From positions 1,240,001-1,304,000 of the forward strand of contig NZ_JAPJZI010000001.1 in the NCBI RefSeq assembly GCF_027944115.1: a DNA stretch of 64,000 bases, in the 5' to 3' direction. The DNA is from Hoeflea prorocentri (GTDB taxonomy: Bacteria > Pseudomonadota > Alphaproteobacteria > Rhizobiales > Rhizobiaceae). The position numbers and the translations under genes were made by a program. Positions 25,667-34,931 of the stretch are shown here, in pieces. How positions within the stretch are numbered: position 1 is the first letter of the stretch; every line of letters begins with the position of its first letter. The notes beneath the pieces are model-generated. The model was not told the DNA's origin, made no database searches, and saw nothing but the letters and a program-made list of their open reading frames with translations.

Positions 25667-26734
25667 TCAGCTGGCAGCCTTCCAGTTGATCCACCGGCCG
25701 TGAAAATCCACCCGTGCAAGCAGCATTGTTTGCCGACCCGGCCATGACGTCAGTGTCAGCGCGGCGCCTGGCTTGTCCCCGTCACCTTCAAGACCCAGCA
25801 AGAAGAGAGGCGTTTGATCCGTGCACCGCGCGCCGGCGGCATCGATCAAATCACGGCCCGCCCGGCGCTCCTGTTCCGGCAGATATTGCCAGGCGATTGT
25901 GTGAAAGATGACATGGGCATGCCCGTGCGGTGCGTCGGCCAGTCTTGTCGGCAGCCATTCCAGCATGTGCGCCTTGTCCACCAGAACCGGAAACCGGTCA
26001 TGGAGTTGGAGCGCTGCCCTGAGCCGTTCGAAACGGTCACTCTGGTCAGCCCATACATAGGAAAGCAGCCGCGTGCGGTGTTCCGGATCGGACAGATCAA
26101 ACGGTGCAAGATCGCATCCGCGGCGCTCCGCGATCGAGACCGGCCCTTTGGGAGCCGGATTTCCGGACCATTGCGGCTTCAGTTGAACCGGGGAACCCGG
26201 GTCGCCAAGATCTTTTCCGTCGATCCTGTGGGCGTACCGGTCGAGAAGCAGGTTCAGGCCGGCACTGGCGCCGAGTTCCGAGAGCGTGATCGGCAAGCCG
26301 GTCTTGCTTGCAATGTGTGAAAGCGCGGCGATGACGGCAGTCGAGCGGCGAATCTCATTGGTCTGGGGCGCGAAGGCCATGCGGGCGCACAGCCAGTCAT
26401 CATGGCGCTCTACAGCCTGAAGGACCTCCGAGTGAAGAACTGCGTCCTCCAATCCCTCGTGTGCCGGAGGGTAGATGTTTGAAAGAGCAGGTTCACAATT
26501 GCCGATCACCCGCTCATGCAGCGCCGCACACAGGCGCACTGGAACGGCATCTCCATCGGCGGTCGGGTCGCCTCGCCAAGACCGCAGCATCTCGAGCAGC
26601 CGGGATTGCGGCAAGCCAAACTGCGCGATCGTGCGGCAGATTTGGGCGGTAAAGGGCGAACCCAGATGATCGCAGGCTTTCTCCTGGCGCAGAAAAGCTT
26701 CTGTCATCGCCGGGGGCAGGGGCCTTGCCGTCAT
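25667..26734 (-). CDS. DUF2332 domain-containing protein
   Basis: A 355-residue protein of the DUF2332 family. Marks include an N-terminal [24 protein letters not shown], the [16 protein letters not shown] stretch near 158-174 that resembles an S-adenosylmethionine-binding loop, and [15 protein letters not shown] near 280. Function is not established. Its start overlaps the fumarase stop by four bases (ATGA), so it is coupled to the fumarase gene. Confidence 0.88.
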   Translation of the reverse strand: MTARPLPPAMTEAFLRQEKACDHLGSPFTAQICRTIAQFGLPQSRLLEMLRSWRGDPTADGDAVPVRLCAALHERVIGNCEPALSNIYPPAHEGLEDAVLHSEVLQAVERHDDWLCARMAFAPQTNEIRRSTAVIAALSHIASKTGLPITLSELGASAGLNLLLDRYAHRIDGKDLGDPGSPVQLKPQWSGNPAPKGPVSIAERRGCDLAPFDLSDPEHRTRLLSYVWADQSDRFERLRAALQLHDRFPVLVDKAHMLEWLPTRLADAPHGHAHVIFHTIAWQYLPEQERRAGRDLIDAAGARCTDQTPLFLLGLEGDGDKPGAALTLTSWPGRQTMLLARVDFHGRWINWKAAS

Positions 26735-28350
26735 CCCAGATTGAGGTCCTTGAAGAAGTCGTTGCCCTTATTGTCAATGACAATAAAGGCTGGGAAGTCC
26801 TCGACCTCAATCTTCCAGACCGCTTCCATGCCGAGTTCGGGGTACTCCACGACCTCGACTTTCTTGATGCAATCCTTGGCCAGAAGGGCAGCGGGGCCGC
26901 CGATAGAGCCGAGATAGAAGCCGCCATGGCGTGCGCAGGCCTCTCTGACGACGCGGGAGCGGTTGCCCTTGGCCAGCATCACCATCGAGCCGCCGAAGGA
27001 CTGGAACTGGTCGACATAGCTGTCCATACGGCCAGCTGTAGTTGGGCCGAAAGAGCCGGAGGCATAGCCCTCGGGCGTCTTGGCGGGGCCGGCGTAGTAG
27101 ATCGGGTGATCCTTGAAATAGTCCGGCATGTCTTCGCCGTTTTCGAGGCGCTCGCGGATTTTGGAATGGGCAATATCGCGCGCGACGATAATGGTCCCGC
27201 TCAACGAAAGTTGAGTCTTCACAGGATGTTGCGAGAGTTCCTTGAGAATTTTTTCCATTGGTTGGTTGAGGTCGATGTGGACGACGTGCTCGGTCAACGC
27301 ATCCTCGTCGATTTCGGGCATGTATTTGGCCGGATTGGTTTCCAGCTCTTCGAGGAACACGCCATCGCGCGTTATTTTGCCCTTTGCCTGACGATCTGCG
27401 GAACAGGACACGCCAAGTCCGATGGGCAACGATGCGCCGTGCCGCGGCAGACGGATCACCCGCACGTCGTGACAGAAATACTTGCCGCCGAACTGTGCGC
27501 CGACACCCATCTGCTGCGTGAGCTTGTGGACTTCCGCCTCCATTTCAAGGTCACGGAAGGCATGGCCGAGCTCCGAACCCTCGGTCGGCAGATCGTCGAG
27601 ATATTTGGTCGAAGCAAGTTTGACCGTTTTCAGGTTCATTTCCGCCGAGGTTCCGCCGATAACAATGGCCAGGTGGTAAGGAGGACAGGCCGCGGTGCCC
27701 AGGGTGAGAATTTTTTCTTTCAGGAAGTCAATGAGCCTGTCATGGGTCAGCAGCGACGGCGTTCCCTGATAGAGGAACGTCTTGTTGGCCGAGCCACCGC
27801 CTTTGGCAACAAACAGAAATTTGTAGGCGTCTTCGCCTTCCTCACAGATGTCGATCTGTGCAGGCAGGTTGTTGCGGGTGTTCTTTTCCTCGAACATGGC
27901 CAGCGGCGCGAGCTGCGAATAGCGAAGGTTCTTTTTTTCGTAAGCGTCGCGCACGCCCTGTGCGAGCGCCTCTTGGTCGCCGCCTCGAGTCCAGACCTTG
28001 CGGCCCTTTTTTGCCATGACGATGGCGGTGCCGGTGTCCTGGCACATGGGCAGAACGCCGCCGGCCGCAATATTGGCGTTTTTCAACAGATCAAAGGCTA
28101 CAAAACGGTCGTTTTCGGTAGCTTCCGGATCTTCGAGAATTTTGGCGAGCTGTTTGAGATGGGCAGGCCGCAGGAGGTGATTGATATCGGCGAAGGCGGC
28201 TTCGGCCAGAAGCCTGATGTCCTCCGGTTCAACACTGAGGATTTCCTCTCCCTTGAAGGTGTCGATGCTGCCATGGCCATCGCTGATCTTCCGGTAGGGT
28301 GTCTTATCGGCCCCGAGCGGAAACAGGTCTGAGGCTGGCGTATCGGACAT
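26731..28350 (-). CDS. Fumarate hydratase, class I (iron-sulfur)
   Basis: A 539-residue single-chain class I fumarase that interconverts fumarate and malate in the TCA cycle. The N-terminal alpha domain has C103 in [12 protein letters not shown], one of three cysteine ligands of the 4Fe-4S cluster; [14 protein letters not shown] carries another; the C-terminal beta domain has [15 protein letters not shown] and MLAKGNRS. The start at 28350 is set by AGGAAAGG upstream; a longer frame to 28422 adds residues without a ribosome site. The oxygen-sensitive type implies another (class II) fumarase elsewhere. Confidence 0.94.
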   Translation of the reverse strand: MSDTPASDLFPLGADKTPYRKISDGHGSIDTFKGEEILSVEPEDIRLLAEAAFADINHLLRPAHLKQLAKILEDPEATENDRFVAFDLLKNANIAAGGVLPMCQDTGTAIVMAKKGRKVWTRGGDQEALAQGVRDAYEKKNLRYSQLAPLAMFEEKNTRNNLPAQIDICEEGEDAYKFLFVAKGGGSANKTFLYQGTPSLLTHDRLIDFLKEKILTLGTAACPPYHLAIVIGGTSAEMNLKTVKLASTKYLDDLPTEGSELGHAFRDLEMEAEVHKLTQQMGVGAQFGGKYFCHDVRVIRLPRHGASLPIGLGVSCSADRQAKGKITRDGVFLEELETNPAKYMPEIDEDALTEHVVHIDLNQPMEKILKELSQHPVKTQLSLSGTIIVARDIAHSKIRERLENGEDMPDYFKDHPIYYAGPAKTPEGYASGSFGPTTAGRMDSYVDQFQSFGGSMVMLAKGNRSRVVREACARHGGFYLGSIGGPAALLAKDCIKKVEVVEYPELGMEAVWKIEVEDFPAFIVIDNKGNDFFKDLNLG

Positions 28351-28441
28351 CGGGCTTACCTTTCCTGACTGGCTGCATAGTTGGAAGGCTGTGTATTCCG
28401 AGGTGGTGTCAATTGCAATCATCAGGCGGGGCGGAAACGAA

Positions 28442-28466
28442 AGGAGCCCCGGCGGGCGGGGCTCCT
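28442..28466 (-). terminator. Rho-independent terminator after the TPR gene
   Basis: On the minus strand AGGAGCCCC pairs with GGGGCTCCT (nine base pairs) around a seven-base loop, followed by TTTCGTTT. It lies 23 bases past the TPR gene stop and upstream of the fumarase start, separating the two transcription units. Confidence 0.8.
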
Positions 28467-28488
28467 GGAAAGCAGTCGAATGGCCGGT

Positions 28489-29028
28489 TTAGCTTGCGGC
28501 CTTCTTGACATATTCCGCAATCATGCCGGAAAGCTCGCCATATTCGGAGCAATCACGGCCGTTGCAAAGACGGCGAATTTCAGCCAGTTGCTCGAGCGCC
28601 CCTTCAAGATCGCCCTTCTGGAGCAATGCTTCGCCCATATATTCACGCACAAGCGTGTATTCAGGGTCGAGCGCCAATGCCTTTTGGTAGTAAACCAGGC
28701 CTTCATCAACACGGCCAAGCTTGCGGGTGGCAAATCCCAGATAGTTCAAGACGCGCTTGTCGTCATCGATGGACGCCAGCTTGAGGACATCAATGGCTTC
28801 CTGATAGCGGCCCGCATGAGCAAGGTAGCGACCCGCTTCATAAAGGCTTTCCTGGTCCACCTCGGAAGACTGACGAACACACTTCTTTTTGTTTTTGTCC
28901 CAGACCCAGCCTGCGTTGCACGTGTTGTTGTTAGACGACCCGCCGCCGCTGCCGGCAGTCATGCCGGGCGTTGACATCAGGAGGCTTGCCGAAACCAGCA
29001 GTGCCGTAGAGAGTATTGCAGCTTTCAT
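28489..29028 (-). CDS. Exported tetratricopeptide repeat protein
   Basis: A 179-residue protein with a signal peptide (MKAAILSTALLVSASLLM, cleavage near residue 24) and a low-complexity Gly/Ser/Asn linker. A short CNAGWVWDKNKKKC element follows, which has two cysteines around a tryptophan-rich core, then about three TPR units (YEAGRYLAHAGRYQEAIDVL; VLNYLGFATRKLGRVDEGLVYYQKAL; REYMGEALLQKGDLEGALEQL). A final cysteine pair is in LCNGRDCSEY. Start at 29028 is set by AGAGGGAT. Likely periplasmic; no defined partner. Confidence 0.85.
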   Translation of the reverse strand: MKAAILSTALLVSASLLMSTPGMTAGSGGGSSNNNTCNAGWVWDKNKKKCVRQSSEVDQESLYEAGRYLAHAGRYQEAIDVLKLASIDDDKRVLNYLGFATRKLGRVDEGLVYYQKALALDPEYTLVREYMGEALLQKGDLEGALEQLAEIRRLCNGRDCSEYGELSGMIAEYVKKAAS

Positions 29029-29228
29029 TGATATCCCTCTGGTTTTTTCCATTGGTCCTATCTTACACGTTTTCATCCTCTCGACTGTTCACGATCTTAT
29101 CAGCCGATGCGGATGTGATCACAGATAGGCAGCAAAAATTACAGAGCAAGGGACGGGATGCCTGTGGGAATAGCCACACTTAATCTGGCAGGCACAATGT
29201 TTTGCCCTTTACGAGAAGGAGTGGCACG

Positions 29229-30305
29229 ATGTCTCTGGAGATCGTTGAAATGAAAAAACAGGCGTTGAGCGAGAACGATCGCTGGCAGGCCGTTTCGCAG
29301 CGCGATGCCAGTGCTGACGGACAGTTTGTCTTTGCGGTCCGTACGACCGGTATCTATTGCCGCCCGTCCTGTAGCTCGAAGGCGGCCCTGCGCCGCAATG
29401 TTGCCTTTTACGACAGTGCCTTGGAGGCGGAAACGGCGGGTTACCGGCCCTGCAAACGATGCAAGCCGGAGGAAAATGATCCTTCCCGGAAGCATTCGGA
29501 AATGATTGCCGCCGCATGTCGGATGATCGAGCAGGCGGAGGAGCCGCCAAGCCTTGAAGATCTCGCGCGCCATGCCGGTATCAGCCGGTTCTATTTCCAT
29601 CGTCTGTTCAAGGAAATTACCGGAATCACACCGAAAGCCTATGCGGCAGCCTGCAGGGCGGCCCGGGTGCGCGGTGAACTGGAGCGCGGAGCATCCGTGA
29701 CAGGCGCGATATTTGATGCGGGATATAATGCGAGCAGCCGTTTTTATGAGGAATCGGATGGTCGCCTCGGCATGCGTCCTACACAGTTCCGTGATGGCGG
29801 GCGTGACGCGCGCATCGCCTTCGCCGTTGCCGAATCCTCGCTTGGTCCGGTGCTTGTGGCCGCGACCGAACGGGGTGTGTGCGCAATCGATTTCGGCGAT
29901 GATCCCGATGCTCTGGTGAAAAATCTGCAGGACCGGTTTCCGAAAGCGGACCTTGTCGGTGGTGAGCCGGATTTTGAGCAGACAGTCGCCGCCGTGATTG
30001 CTCAGGTTGAAGCACCGCAATCGGACTTTGATCTGCCTCTCGACATCAGGGGAACGGCATTTCAGCAGAAAGTGTGGGCGGCCTTGCGGGCCATTCCGGC
30101 TGGAACAACGGTTTCCTATTCGGAGGTGGCGCGTGATATCGGCAAGCCGAGTGCAGTGCGGGCCGTCGCCCAGGCCTGTGGTGCAAACAGGATTGCGGTG
30201 GCCATTCCGTGCCACCGGGTCGTTCGGACCGACGGTGCGCTTTCGGGATATCGCTGGGGCGTAGAGCGCAAGCGCGAATTGCTGAAGCGTGAGGCCCGGT
30301 CATGA
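29229..30305 (+). CDS. ada: Bifunctional alkylation-response regulator and DNA methyltransferase Ada
   Basis: A 358-residue Ada protein. The N-terminal zinc site is C44, C48, C75, C78, matching the four cysteines of the phosphotriester-repair domain, in which the first (C44) accepts methyl groups and switches the protein to an activator. An AraC-type DNA-binding domain spans about 90-185. The C-terminal O6-methylguanine methyltransferase has the acceptor C328 in IPCHRV. AAGGAG precedes ATG at 29229; an upstream TTG at 29202 is not used. Its stop overlaps the next start, forming an alkylation-repair operon. Confidence 0.96.
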   Translation: MSLEIVEMKKQALSENDRWQAVSQRDASADGQFVFAVRTTGIYCRPSCSSKAALRRNVAFYDSALEAETAGYRPCKRCKPEENDPSRKHSEMIAAACRMIEQAEEPPSLEDLARHAGISRFYFHRLFKEITGITPKAYAAACRAARVRGELERGASVTGAIFDAGYNASSRFYEESDGRLGMRPTQFRDGGRDARIAFAVAESSLGPVLVAATERGVCAIDFGDDPDALVKNLQDRFPKADLVGGEPDFEQTVAAVIAQVEAPQSDFDLPLDIRGTAFQQKVWAALRAIPAGTTVSYSEVARDIGKPSAVRAVAQACGANRIAVAIPCHRVVRTDGALSGYRWGVERKRELLKREARS

Positions 30306-31048
30306 GTAGCCTTGCCACGCGCCCGGCAGACCGGGCGGTGGGCCGCATAGGGGAGCATGTTGCTTCCCTGGATTGGCAACGACTCCATGAGGCGATTGAC
30401 GAGAGGGGTTTCGCCGTAACCGAACCGGTTCTCGGCAAAGCCGAGTGCCGGACCCTGGCCGGTCTTTATGACGATGCGTCGCTGTTTCGCAGCCGTATCG
30501 TCATGGCGCGGCACAGTTTCGGGCGCGGCGAATACCAGTACTTCTCCTATCCGCTACCTGAATGGGTCGCTGAGATGCGCGTGGCGTTTTACGCGCATCT
30601 CGCACCCGTCGCGAACCGATGGCATGCCGCACTGAACAGCGGGATCCGTTTTCCGGATGAGCATCGCGATTTCCTGAACCGTTGCCATGATGCCGGACAG
30701 ACACAGCCAACGCCGTTGCTGCTTCGCTATGGCGTTGGCGACTACAATTGTTTGCATCAGGACCTTTATGGAGAACATGTCTTCCCGCTGCAGGTCGCGA
30801 TCCTGCTGTCCGAGCCCGGTGCCGATTTCACGGGTGGAGAATTCGTTCTCACCGAGCAGCGCCCGCGTATGCAGTCGAGGCCTGAAGTTGTCGGCCTGAC
30901 GCAAGGTGCGGCGGTTGTCTTTGCGGTGAATGAACGCCCGGTCGCCGGAAAGCGCGGTGTTTACCGGGTGCGCATGCGCCATGGCGTCAGCCAGGTCAAG
31001 TCCGGGCACCGGCATGTGTTAGGGCTGATTTTTCACGATGCGTTGTGA
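30302..31048 (+). CDS. 2OG-Fe(II) oxygenase, Ada-associated
   Basis: A 248-residue double-stranded beta-helix dioxygenase. The iron ligands are probably H152 and D154 (LHQDLYGEH) and H227 (MRHGVS), with R237 in GHRHVL as the 2-oxoglutarate anchor. The gene overlaps ada by four bases, so it is made with Ada. In Escherichia coli the same slot is held by the DNA dealkylase alkB, but this protein lacks the overall AlkB sequence, being nearer to prolyl-hydroxylase-like enzymes. A repair role is therefore inference from context. Confidence 0.86.
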   Translation: MSSLATRPADRAVGRIGEHVASLDWQRLHEAIDERGFAVTEPVLGKAECRTLAGLYDDASLFRSRIVMARHSFGRGEYQYFSYPLPEWVAEMRVAFYAHLAPVANRWHAALNSGIRFPDEHRDFLNRCHDAGQTQPTPLLLRYGVGDYNCLHQDLYGEHVFPLQVAILLSEPGADFTGGEFVLTEQRPRMQSRPEVVGLTQGAAVVFAVNERPVAGKRGVYRVRMRHGVSQVKSGHRHVLGLIFHDAL

Positions 31049-33403
31049 TCAGGGCTCGTCAGGCGCCGCGCCCTGTGCCTGCTGCGCCTCTATCGCCGGC
31101 TGAACCGCGCCGGCGATTGCCTTTTTGGCCTCTTCGTCAAGTTCCCTGTCGCCGACGACTTCGACCGTGACGTTGCGTTGAGCAAAGTTTATGCCGTTGG
31201 CCTCGAAGGCATCGCGAAGTTTTTGATAGGCGTCGCGGCGGATCAGCCATTGGGCGCCAGGCTTGGCCATGAACTTCACGCCGATCACCATGTTGAATTC
31301 TTCCATGCGGCGCACGCCCTGGGATTTAAGGGTCTGGATAATGCTCGTGCCATAACCTTCGTGTTCCAGCAGTTCCGCGCCGATCTTCTTGACGATCTTT
31401 TTCACCAGCTTGACGTCGGTGTCGAACGGCACGCGGAACTCAAGCCGCATGATGACCCAATCGCGGCTGTAATTGGTCAGCGATTTCAGTTCGCCAAACG
31501 GAATTGTGTGGATCGCGCCCAGATGGTGACGGACCCTCAGCGAGCGGATCGACATGGATTCCACGGTCCCGCGCAGTTCGCCGATCTCGATATATTCGCC
31601 GATGCGGAAGGCATCGTCGACGAGGAAGAAAATACCGGAAACGATGTCGCGCACGAGCGCCTGCGCGCCAAACCCGATGGCAATGCCGATTACGCCGGCA
31701 CCGGCAAGCAGCGGGCCGATATTGATGCCCAGCGAGGCGAGGATCGTCATTGCCACCACCACAATCAGAAAGATCATGAGCGTCATGCGCAATATGGGCA
31801 GCAGCGTCGCCATGCGCGCTTCCGGTCCCGGAGCCTCGCTTCCCTGTGGCGGGACATAATTTGCAAGCCGGCGGTCGATGGCTGATTTCGCCCATACCCA
31901 GACAAGGTCTGCGACAAGGACGGCCGCAAGAACGTCGGCGAGGATGCCGACAAGGCGCCCGGCCGCGGTCTGCGATTCGGAAAGTGCGAAAATATTGCCT
32001 TCCCAAACGTAAAGCACCGTGAACAGTGCGCCGATCAGAATAACAAAGCGTGCCAGGCGGCGCACCACGGGCCGGTAGAGTTCATAAGGGCCGACAATGT
32101 CCTCGGGTTCATCATCGTCAGCCTCGGTGTCCGGCGTGGTCGCAGCCTCCACATCAGCCGGTTCAGGCGATGGGATATCTGTCGCTTCGGCAACATTGTC
32201 TGCTTCGGCGGCGGGCTTCTCTATAGTGGTCTCCGGCTGGATGCGTCCTTCGGCTTGATTGAACAGATGGTCCACAAGCGCGTTTGTCAGCCGCGTGACC
32301 GGCACAATGAGGCCGAGGACCGTCAGGGTCCACATCATTGCCGTGGCGCCAAGGAGCCAAAGGATAAATGCGGCCACTAGAAGCACGCTGAGGAAACCGG
32401 GCCAGAACCGGCGCCGGGGCTTTGCGGTGTTTTGCCCGAGCATTTGCGCCCTGCGGTTAACGGCAGAAATATGCCAGATCGCTGCCAGCAGCAGTGCGGT
32501 GCAAAGCAGGCCAGCCAGGACTGTCACCGCCAGCGTGGCCCCGACCGCATCCGTCGTTCCGGCAAGATGACTGAAGATATCGGCAATGGCGAAAGCGGTC
32601 GCTGCGACCGTTGCCAGCAGCGTGATCCAGCCATGAAGGGGGCGGGCCATGTCGGATTGGAGTGGCACCAGCCTCAGCTCGGCGATACGCGGTGCTAGCA
32701 GGAAGATCGACAGTGTGTGCGCGCTGCGCACGGTGATAACCACGATCAACAGGTTCATCACGACATTTTCGACGAGAGGTGGCCAGTCGAAACTCAAAAA
32801 CGTGCCTATGGTGCCGACCGAGAATACGGCCAGGCCGCCGAGCATCAGCGCAGCCCTCAACAGGGCGGCGCTCACGCGCGCCCAGAGCGTATAGCTTCGT
32901 CTCAGTTCAAGCCGGTTGAGTATGGCCTGAACGTACTGGCGATACAGCCACTCAAGGCCGCCGCCCACGACCAGAAATATCAGCACGTAGGTGATGCTGC
33001 GCAGTGTCTGGTCGGCCGTAATATTCGAACGCCAGACATCGGCCAGATAAGCCGGCGCCGAGGGAAGATTGCGCCAACTGACGGCGAGCGCGGATAGCCG
33101 CTCACGTATCTCATTGGCGCGGGCGGCAAATTCGTCACGCAAACTCGTTCCGGGTTGTGCGGCGAGCGTTCCTTCGCCGTCCTCACTTTGGGTGCGCAAC
33201 CATTCGACCATGCCCGGATCGGAAAGGAGACGCATGAGCTCACGGACATCATTCGGCGATGGCGGTGGCGTTTGTGCAGGTTCCTCGGAGGTGGTGCCGG
33301 CAACCATGCCCGGCATGGTTTGTGCGATGGCTGTCTCAGCGCCTGCCCAGCCGAAAAACAGGAGTGCGATGAAAAGGGCGCGTACCGCGATCAGTCTATG
33401 CAC
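31049..33403 (-). CDS. Large MscS-type mechanosensitive ion channel
   Basis: A 784-residue membrane protein. A signal peptide (about 1-25) starts at GTG 33403, giving VHRLIAVRALF as the first residues. A periplasmic region precedes about eight to ten membrane helices. An acidic cytoplasmic-looking insert (EADDDEPEDIVG) lies between helices. The conserved MscS core has GINIGPLLAGAGVIGIAIGFGAQALVRDIVSG pore helix, then the beta domain FRIGEYIEIGELRGTVESMSIRSLRVRHH. The first codons overlap the end of the upstream ferredoxin-domain gene by eight bases, so the two are coupled. It ends directly against the convergent oxygenase stop. Confidence 0.9.
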   Translation of the reverse strand: MHRLIAVRALFIALLFFGWAGAETAIAQTMPGMVAGTTSEEPAQTPPPSPNDVRELMRLLSDPGMVEWLRTQSEDGEGTLAAQPGTSLRDEFAARANEIRERLSALAVSWRNLPSAPAYLADVWRSNITADQTLRSITYVLIFLVVGGGLEWLYRQYVQAILNRLELRRSYTLWARVSAALLRAALMLGGLAVFSVGTIGTFLSFDWPPLVENVVMNLLIVVITVRSAHTLSIFLLAPRIAELRLVPLQSDMARPLHGWITLLATVAATAFAIADIFSHLAGTTDAVGATLAVTVLAGLLCTALLLAAIWHISAVNRRAQMLGQNTAKPRRRFWPGFLSVLLVAAFILWLLGATAMMWTLTVLGLIVPVTRLTNALVDHLFNQAEGRIQPETTIEKPAAEADNVAEATDIPSPEPADVEAATTPDTEADDDEPEDIVGPYELYRPVVRRLARFVILIGALFTVLYVWEGNIFALSESQTAAGRLVGILADVLAAVLVADLVWVWAKSAIDRRLANYVPPQGSEAPGPEARMATLLPILRMTLMIFLIVVVAMTILASLGINIGPLLAGAGVIGIAIGFGAQALVRDIVSGIFFLVDDAFRIGEYIEIGELRGTVESMSIRSLRVRHHLGAIHTIPFGELKSLTNYSRDWVIMRLEFRVPFDTDVKLVKKIVKKIGAELLEHEGYGTSIIQTLKSQGVRRMEEFNMVIGVKFMAKPGAQWLIRRDAYQKLRDAFEANGINFAQRNVTVEVVGDRELDEEAKKAIAGAVQPAIEAQQAQGAAPDEP

Positions 33404-34559
33404 CGGCGGTCTCCGGGACTGCGTTATCGTTGTCGGATGTGTCTGGTTCAAGATGAAGCTCAGCCGGATCGATGTCCGGTGCGACGAGCCTTTCAACAAC
33501 CAGTTCACCGGCTGTCGGCATGACCTGGCAGGCGAGGCGGATATCCGGGCCGAGTTTGAGGCGCGCGAGCGTTGCTGCCTCAACCTTTCCGGCGTCGGGC
33601 AGTGACGGATCCGCTTCCAGAACCCGGATCCGGCACGTGCCGCATCGCCCGCGGCCACGGCACAGATTTGCGTGCGGCACATCGTGGAGACGTGCGATTT
33701 CCAGCATGTTGGCGCCGACGGGCGTGCTGAAGGTCGGCCCGTGTAGATAACGCACCGACACGGTTCGCTGACGGGCGTGATAAAGGCGGACTGCCCGCGC
33801 GATAAAGGTCGCTGCGGTCAGCACCAGGTAGACAATGATCGTGGTCCAGACAATACGGCTCTGGAGTGCCATGTTGCGCTGGATTTCGTCATTGCGTTGT
33901 GCGGCAGCAGCTTCCATCTCCTCGATTTCTTCTTGCGTGTAGTCCTGTGCCGGCTGATTGTCCGCAGACTGTTCCATGGCGGCCTGACGTTCGGCGATGA
34001 CCTGGTTGCCGGCATCGACAAAGCCGACCAGGGCGAGAACCGGCACGGCAACAACAAGCGGATATATGAAAAGCGACAGGCGGTCCCAGGATGCCTTGAG
34101 GCGCAGCCAGCTGAACATTCCGATGCTGCCGTGCAACCAGGCAACGACAACGACAATCACCTGGCGCAGACCTTCCGCAGGCGCATCCATCCAGAAATAG
34201 GAAAGGATAATGCGGTAGGTTGGATCAAACCCATAGAGGTTTTTGGCCGCCCAGATACCAACGAAGTGGGAGGCAAGCAGGGGAATCACCAACAGGCCAG
34301 AAACCAACTGAACGCTGTCATATCCCGACATGCGCAGGGTGTTGCGTCGATAGATCGCGGCAAGGCCAAGCACCAGGTGGATCAGCAGGCAGAGCCCCAG
34401 AAACTGCGCCAGGGGAGGCGTCGCCCAGGGCTTGGTCAGATAGGTTCTGGCCGCTTCAACCGCATCCACAGAGATAAGGCCGAATGCCATATTCAGCAGA
34501 TGGCAGGCCAGAAATAGATACAGCACCGAACCGGAGAGCATGCGCAGGTTTCGCTGCAT
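33396..34559 (-). CDS. Six-helix membrane protein with C-terminal 2Fe-2S ferredoxin domain
   Basis: A 387-residue protein with about six hydrophobic helices; helices one to four each hold a histidine (H20, H61, H98, H143), a pattern expected of a di-heme b membrane domain like that of fumarate-reductase cytochrome b or of the heme-binding anchors of rhizobial adenylate cyclases. A coiled, acidic stretch (about 185-230) precedes a further helix (about 236-258). The C-terminal ferredoxin has C300, C306, C309 and C344, the spacing of plant-type 2Fe-2S proteins. No cyclase or other output domain follows. Coupled to the MscS gene. Electron partner unknown. Confidence 0.78.
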   Translation of the reverse strand: MQRNLRMLSGSVLYLFLACHLLNMAFGLISVDAVEAARTYLTKPWATPPLAQFLGLCLLIHLVLGLAAIYRRNTLRMSGYDSVQLVSGLLVIPLLASHFVGIWAAKNLYGFDPTYRIILSYFWMDAPAEGLRQVIVVVVAWLHGSIGMFSWLRLKASWDRLSLFIYPLVVAVPVLALVGFVDAGNQVIAERQAAMEQSADNQPAQDYTQEEIEEMEAAAAQRNDEIQRNMALQSRIVWTTIIVYLVLTAATFIARAVRLYHARQRTVSVRYLHGPTFSTPVGANMLEIARLHDVPHANLCRGRGRCGTCRIRVLEADPSLPDAGKVEAATLARLKLGPDIRLACQVMPTAGELVVERLVAPDIDPAELHLEPDTSDNDNAVPETAGA

Positions 34560-34931
34560 ATAATCTGTCCCATCACCCTTTGTTTCTTGCTATTTATTGA
34601 GTTTATTCACGAAAAAGGTCAAATTTTCCTGTGTAATTCCTTTCGAAAGTTGCATTTGGGCTGTCAGTTCAGAGCCGGCGGCCCGCTGTCAGGGACCGAT
34701 GAGCGGGCTGTGTGGGTTCCGTTGCCTGCCTGCTGAACGTAATTTCCATGCAACATTGATCAATTTTTTAGGAATTCGGTAGTATTTCATTGATTTCGTA
34801 CCGCAGGCTGTTGCGCTTTAAGTGCTACAAGTCGTAGCAATAGCTCTGCGAAAAATCGGCTGCGCCGAGGGATGCGTGGCATCACGGGGATTGAACCAAG
34901 GGGGCTGGATTTGAAAACCAGGAGTTTGAGG
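34560..34931 (+). other. Divergent non-coding region (372 bases) upstream of the L,D-transpeptidase
   Basis: No credible gene is seen here. The middle (about 34735-34800) is AT-rich. A 6-base inverted repeat TGCTAC/GTAGCA with a five-base spacer lies at 34823-34839, about 93 bases before the transpeptidase start, and could be an operator or a 5' leader hairpin. The region must also hold the promoter of the divergent ferredoxin-MscS pair. Confidence 0.5.
34756..34785 (+). promoter_or_regulatory. Candidate sigma-70 type promoter for the L,D-transpeptidase gene
   Basis: TTGATC (34756-34761) and TAGTAT (34780-34785) are separated by 18 bases within the AT-rich part of the gap. Both boxes are close to the vegetative consensus. 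This is pattern matching only. Confidence 0.35.

Noticed and set aside
26725-28332. 535-codon open frame antisense to the fumarase gene
   Set aside because: It mirrors the fumarase gene codon for codon in a GC-rich background; the fumarase has all family motifs and the antisense translation resembles nothing and has no ribosome site.
29139-30215. 358-codon open frame antisense to ada
   Set aside because: Ada shows all five functional cysteines in the sense frame; the antisense protein is arginine/histidine-rich nonsense.
34885-34905. Reverse-strand resemblance to a tRNA T-arm (GGTTCAATCC)
   Set aside because: Flanking bases do not form the T-stem, acceptor or anticodon arms; the site is in the leader of the transpeptidase gene.
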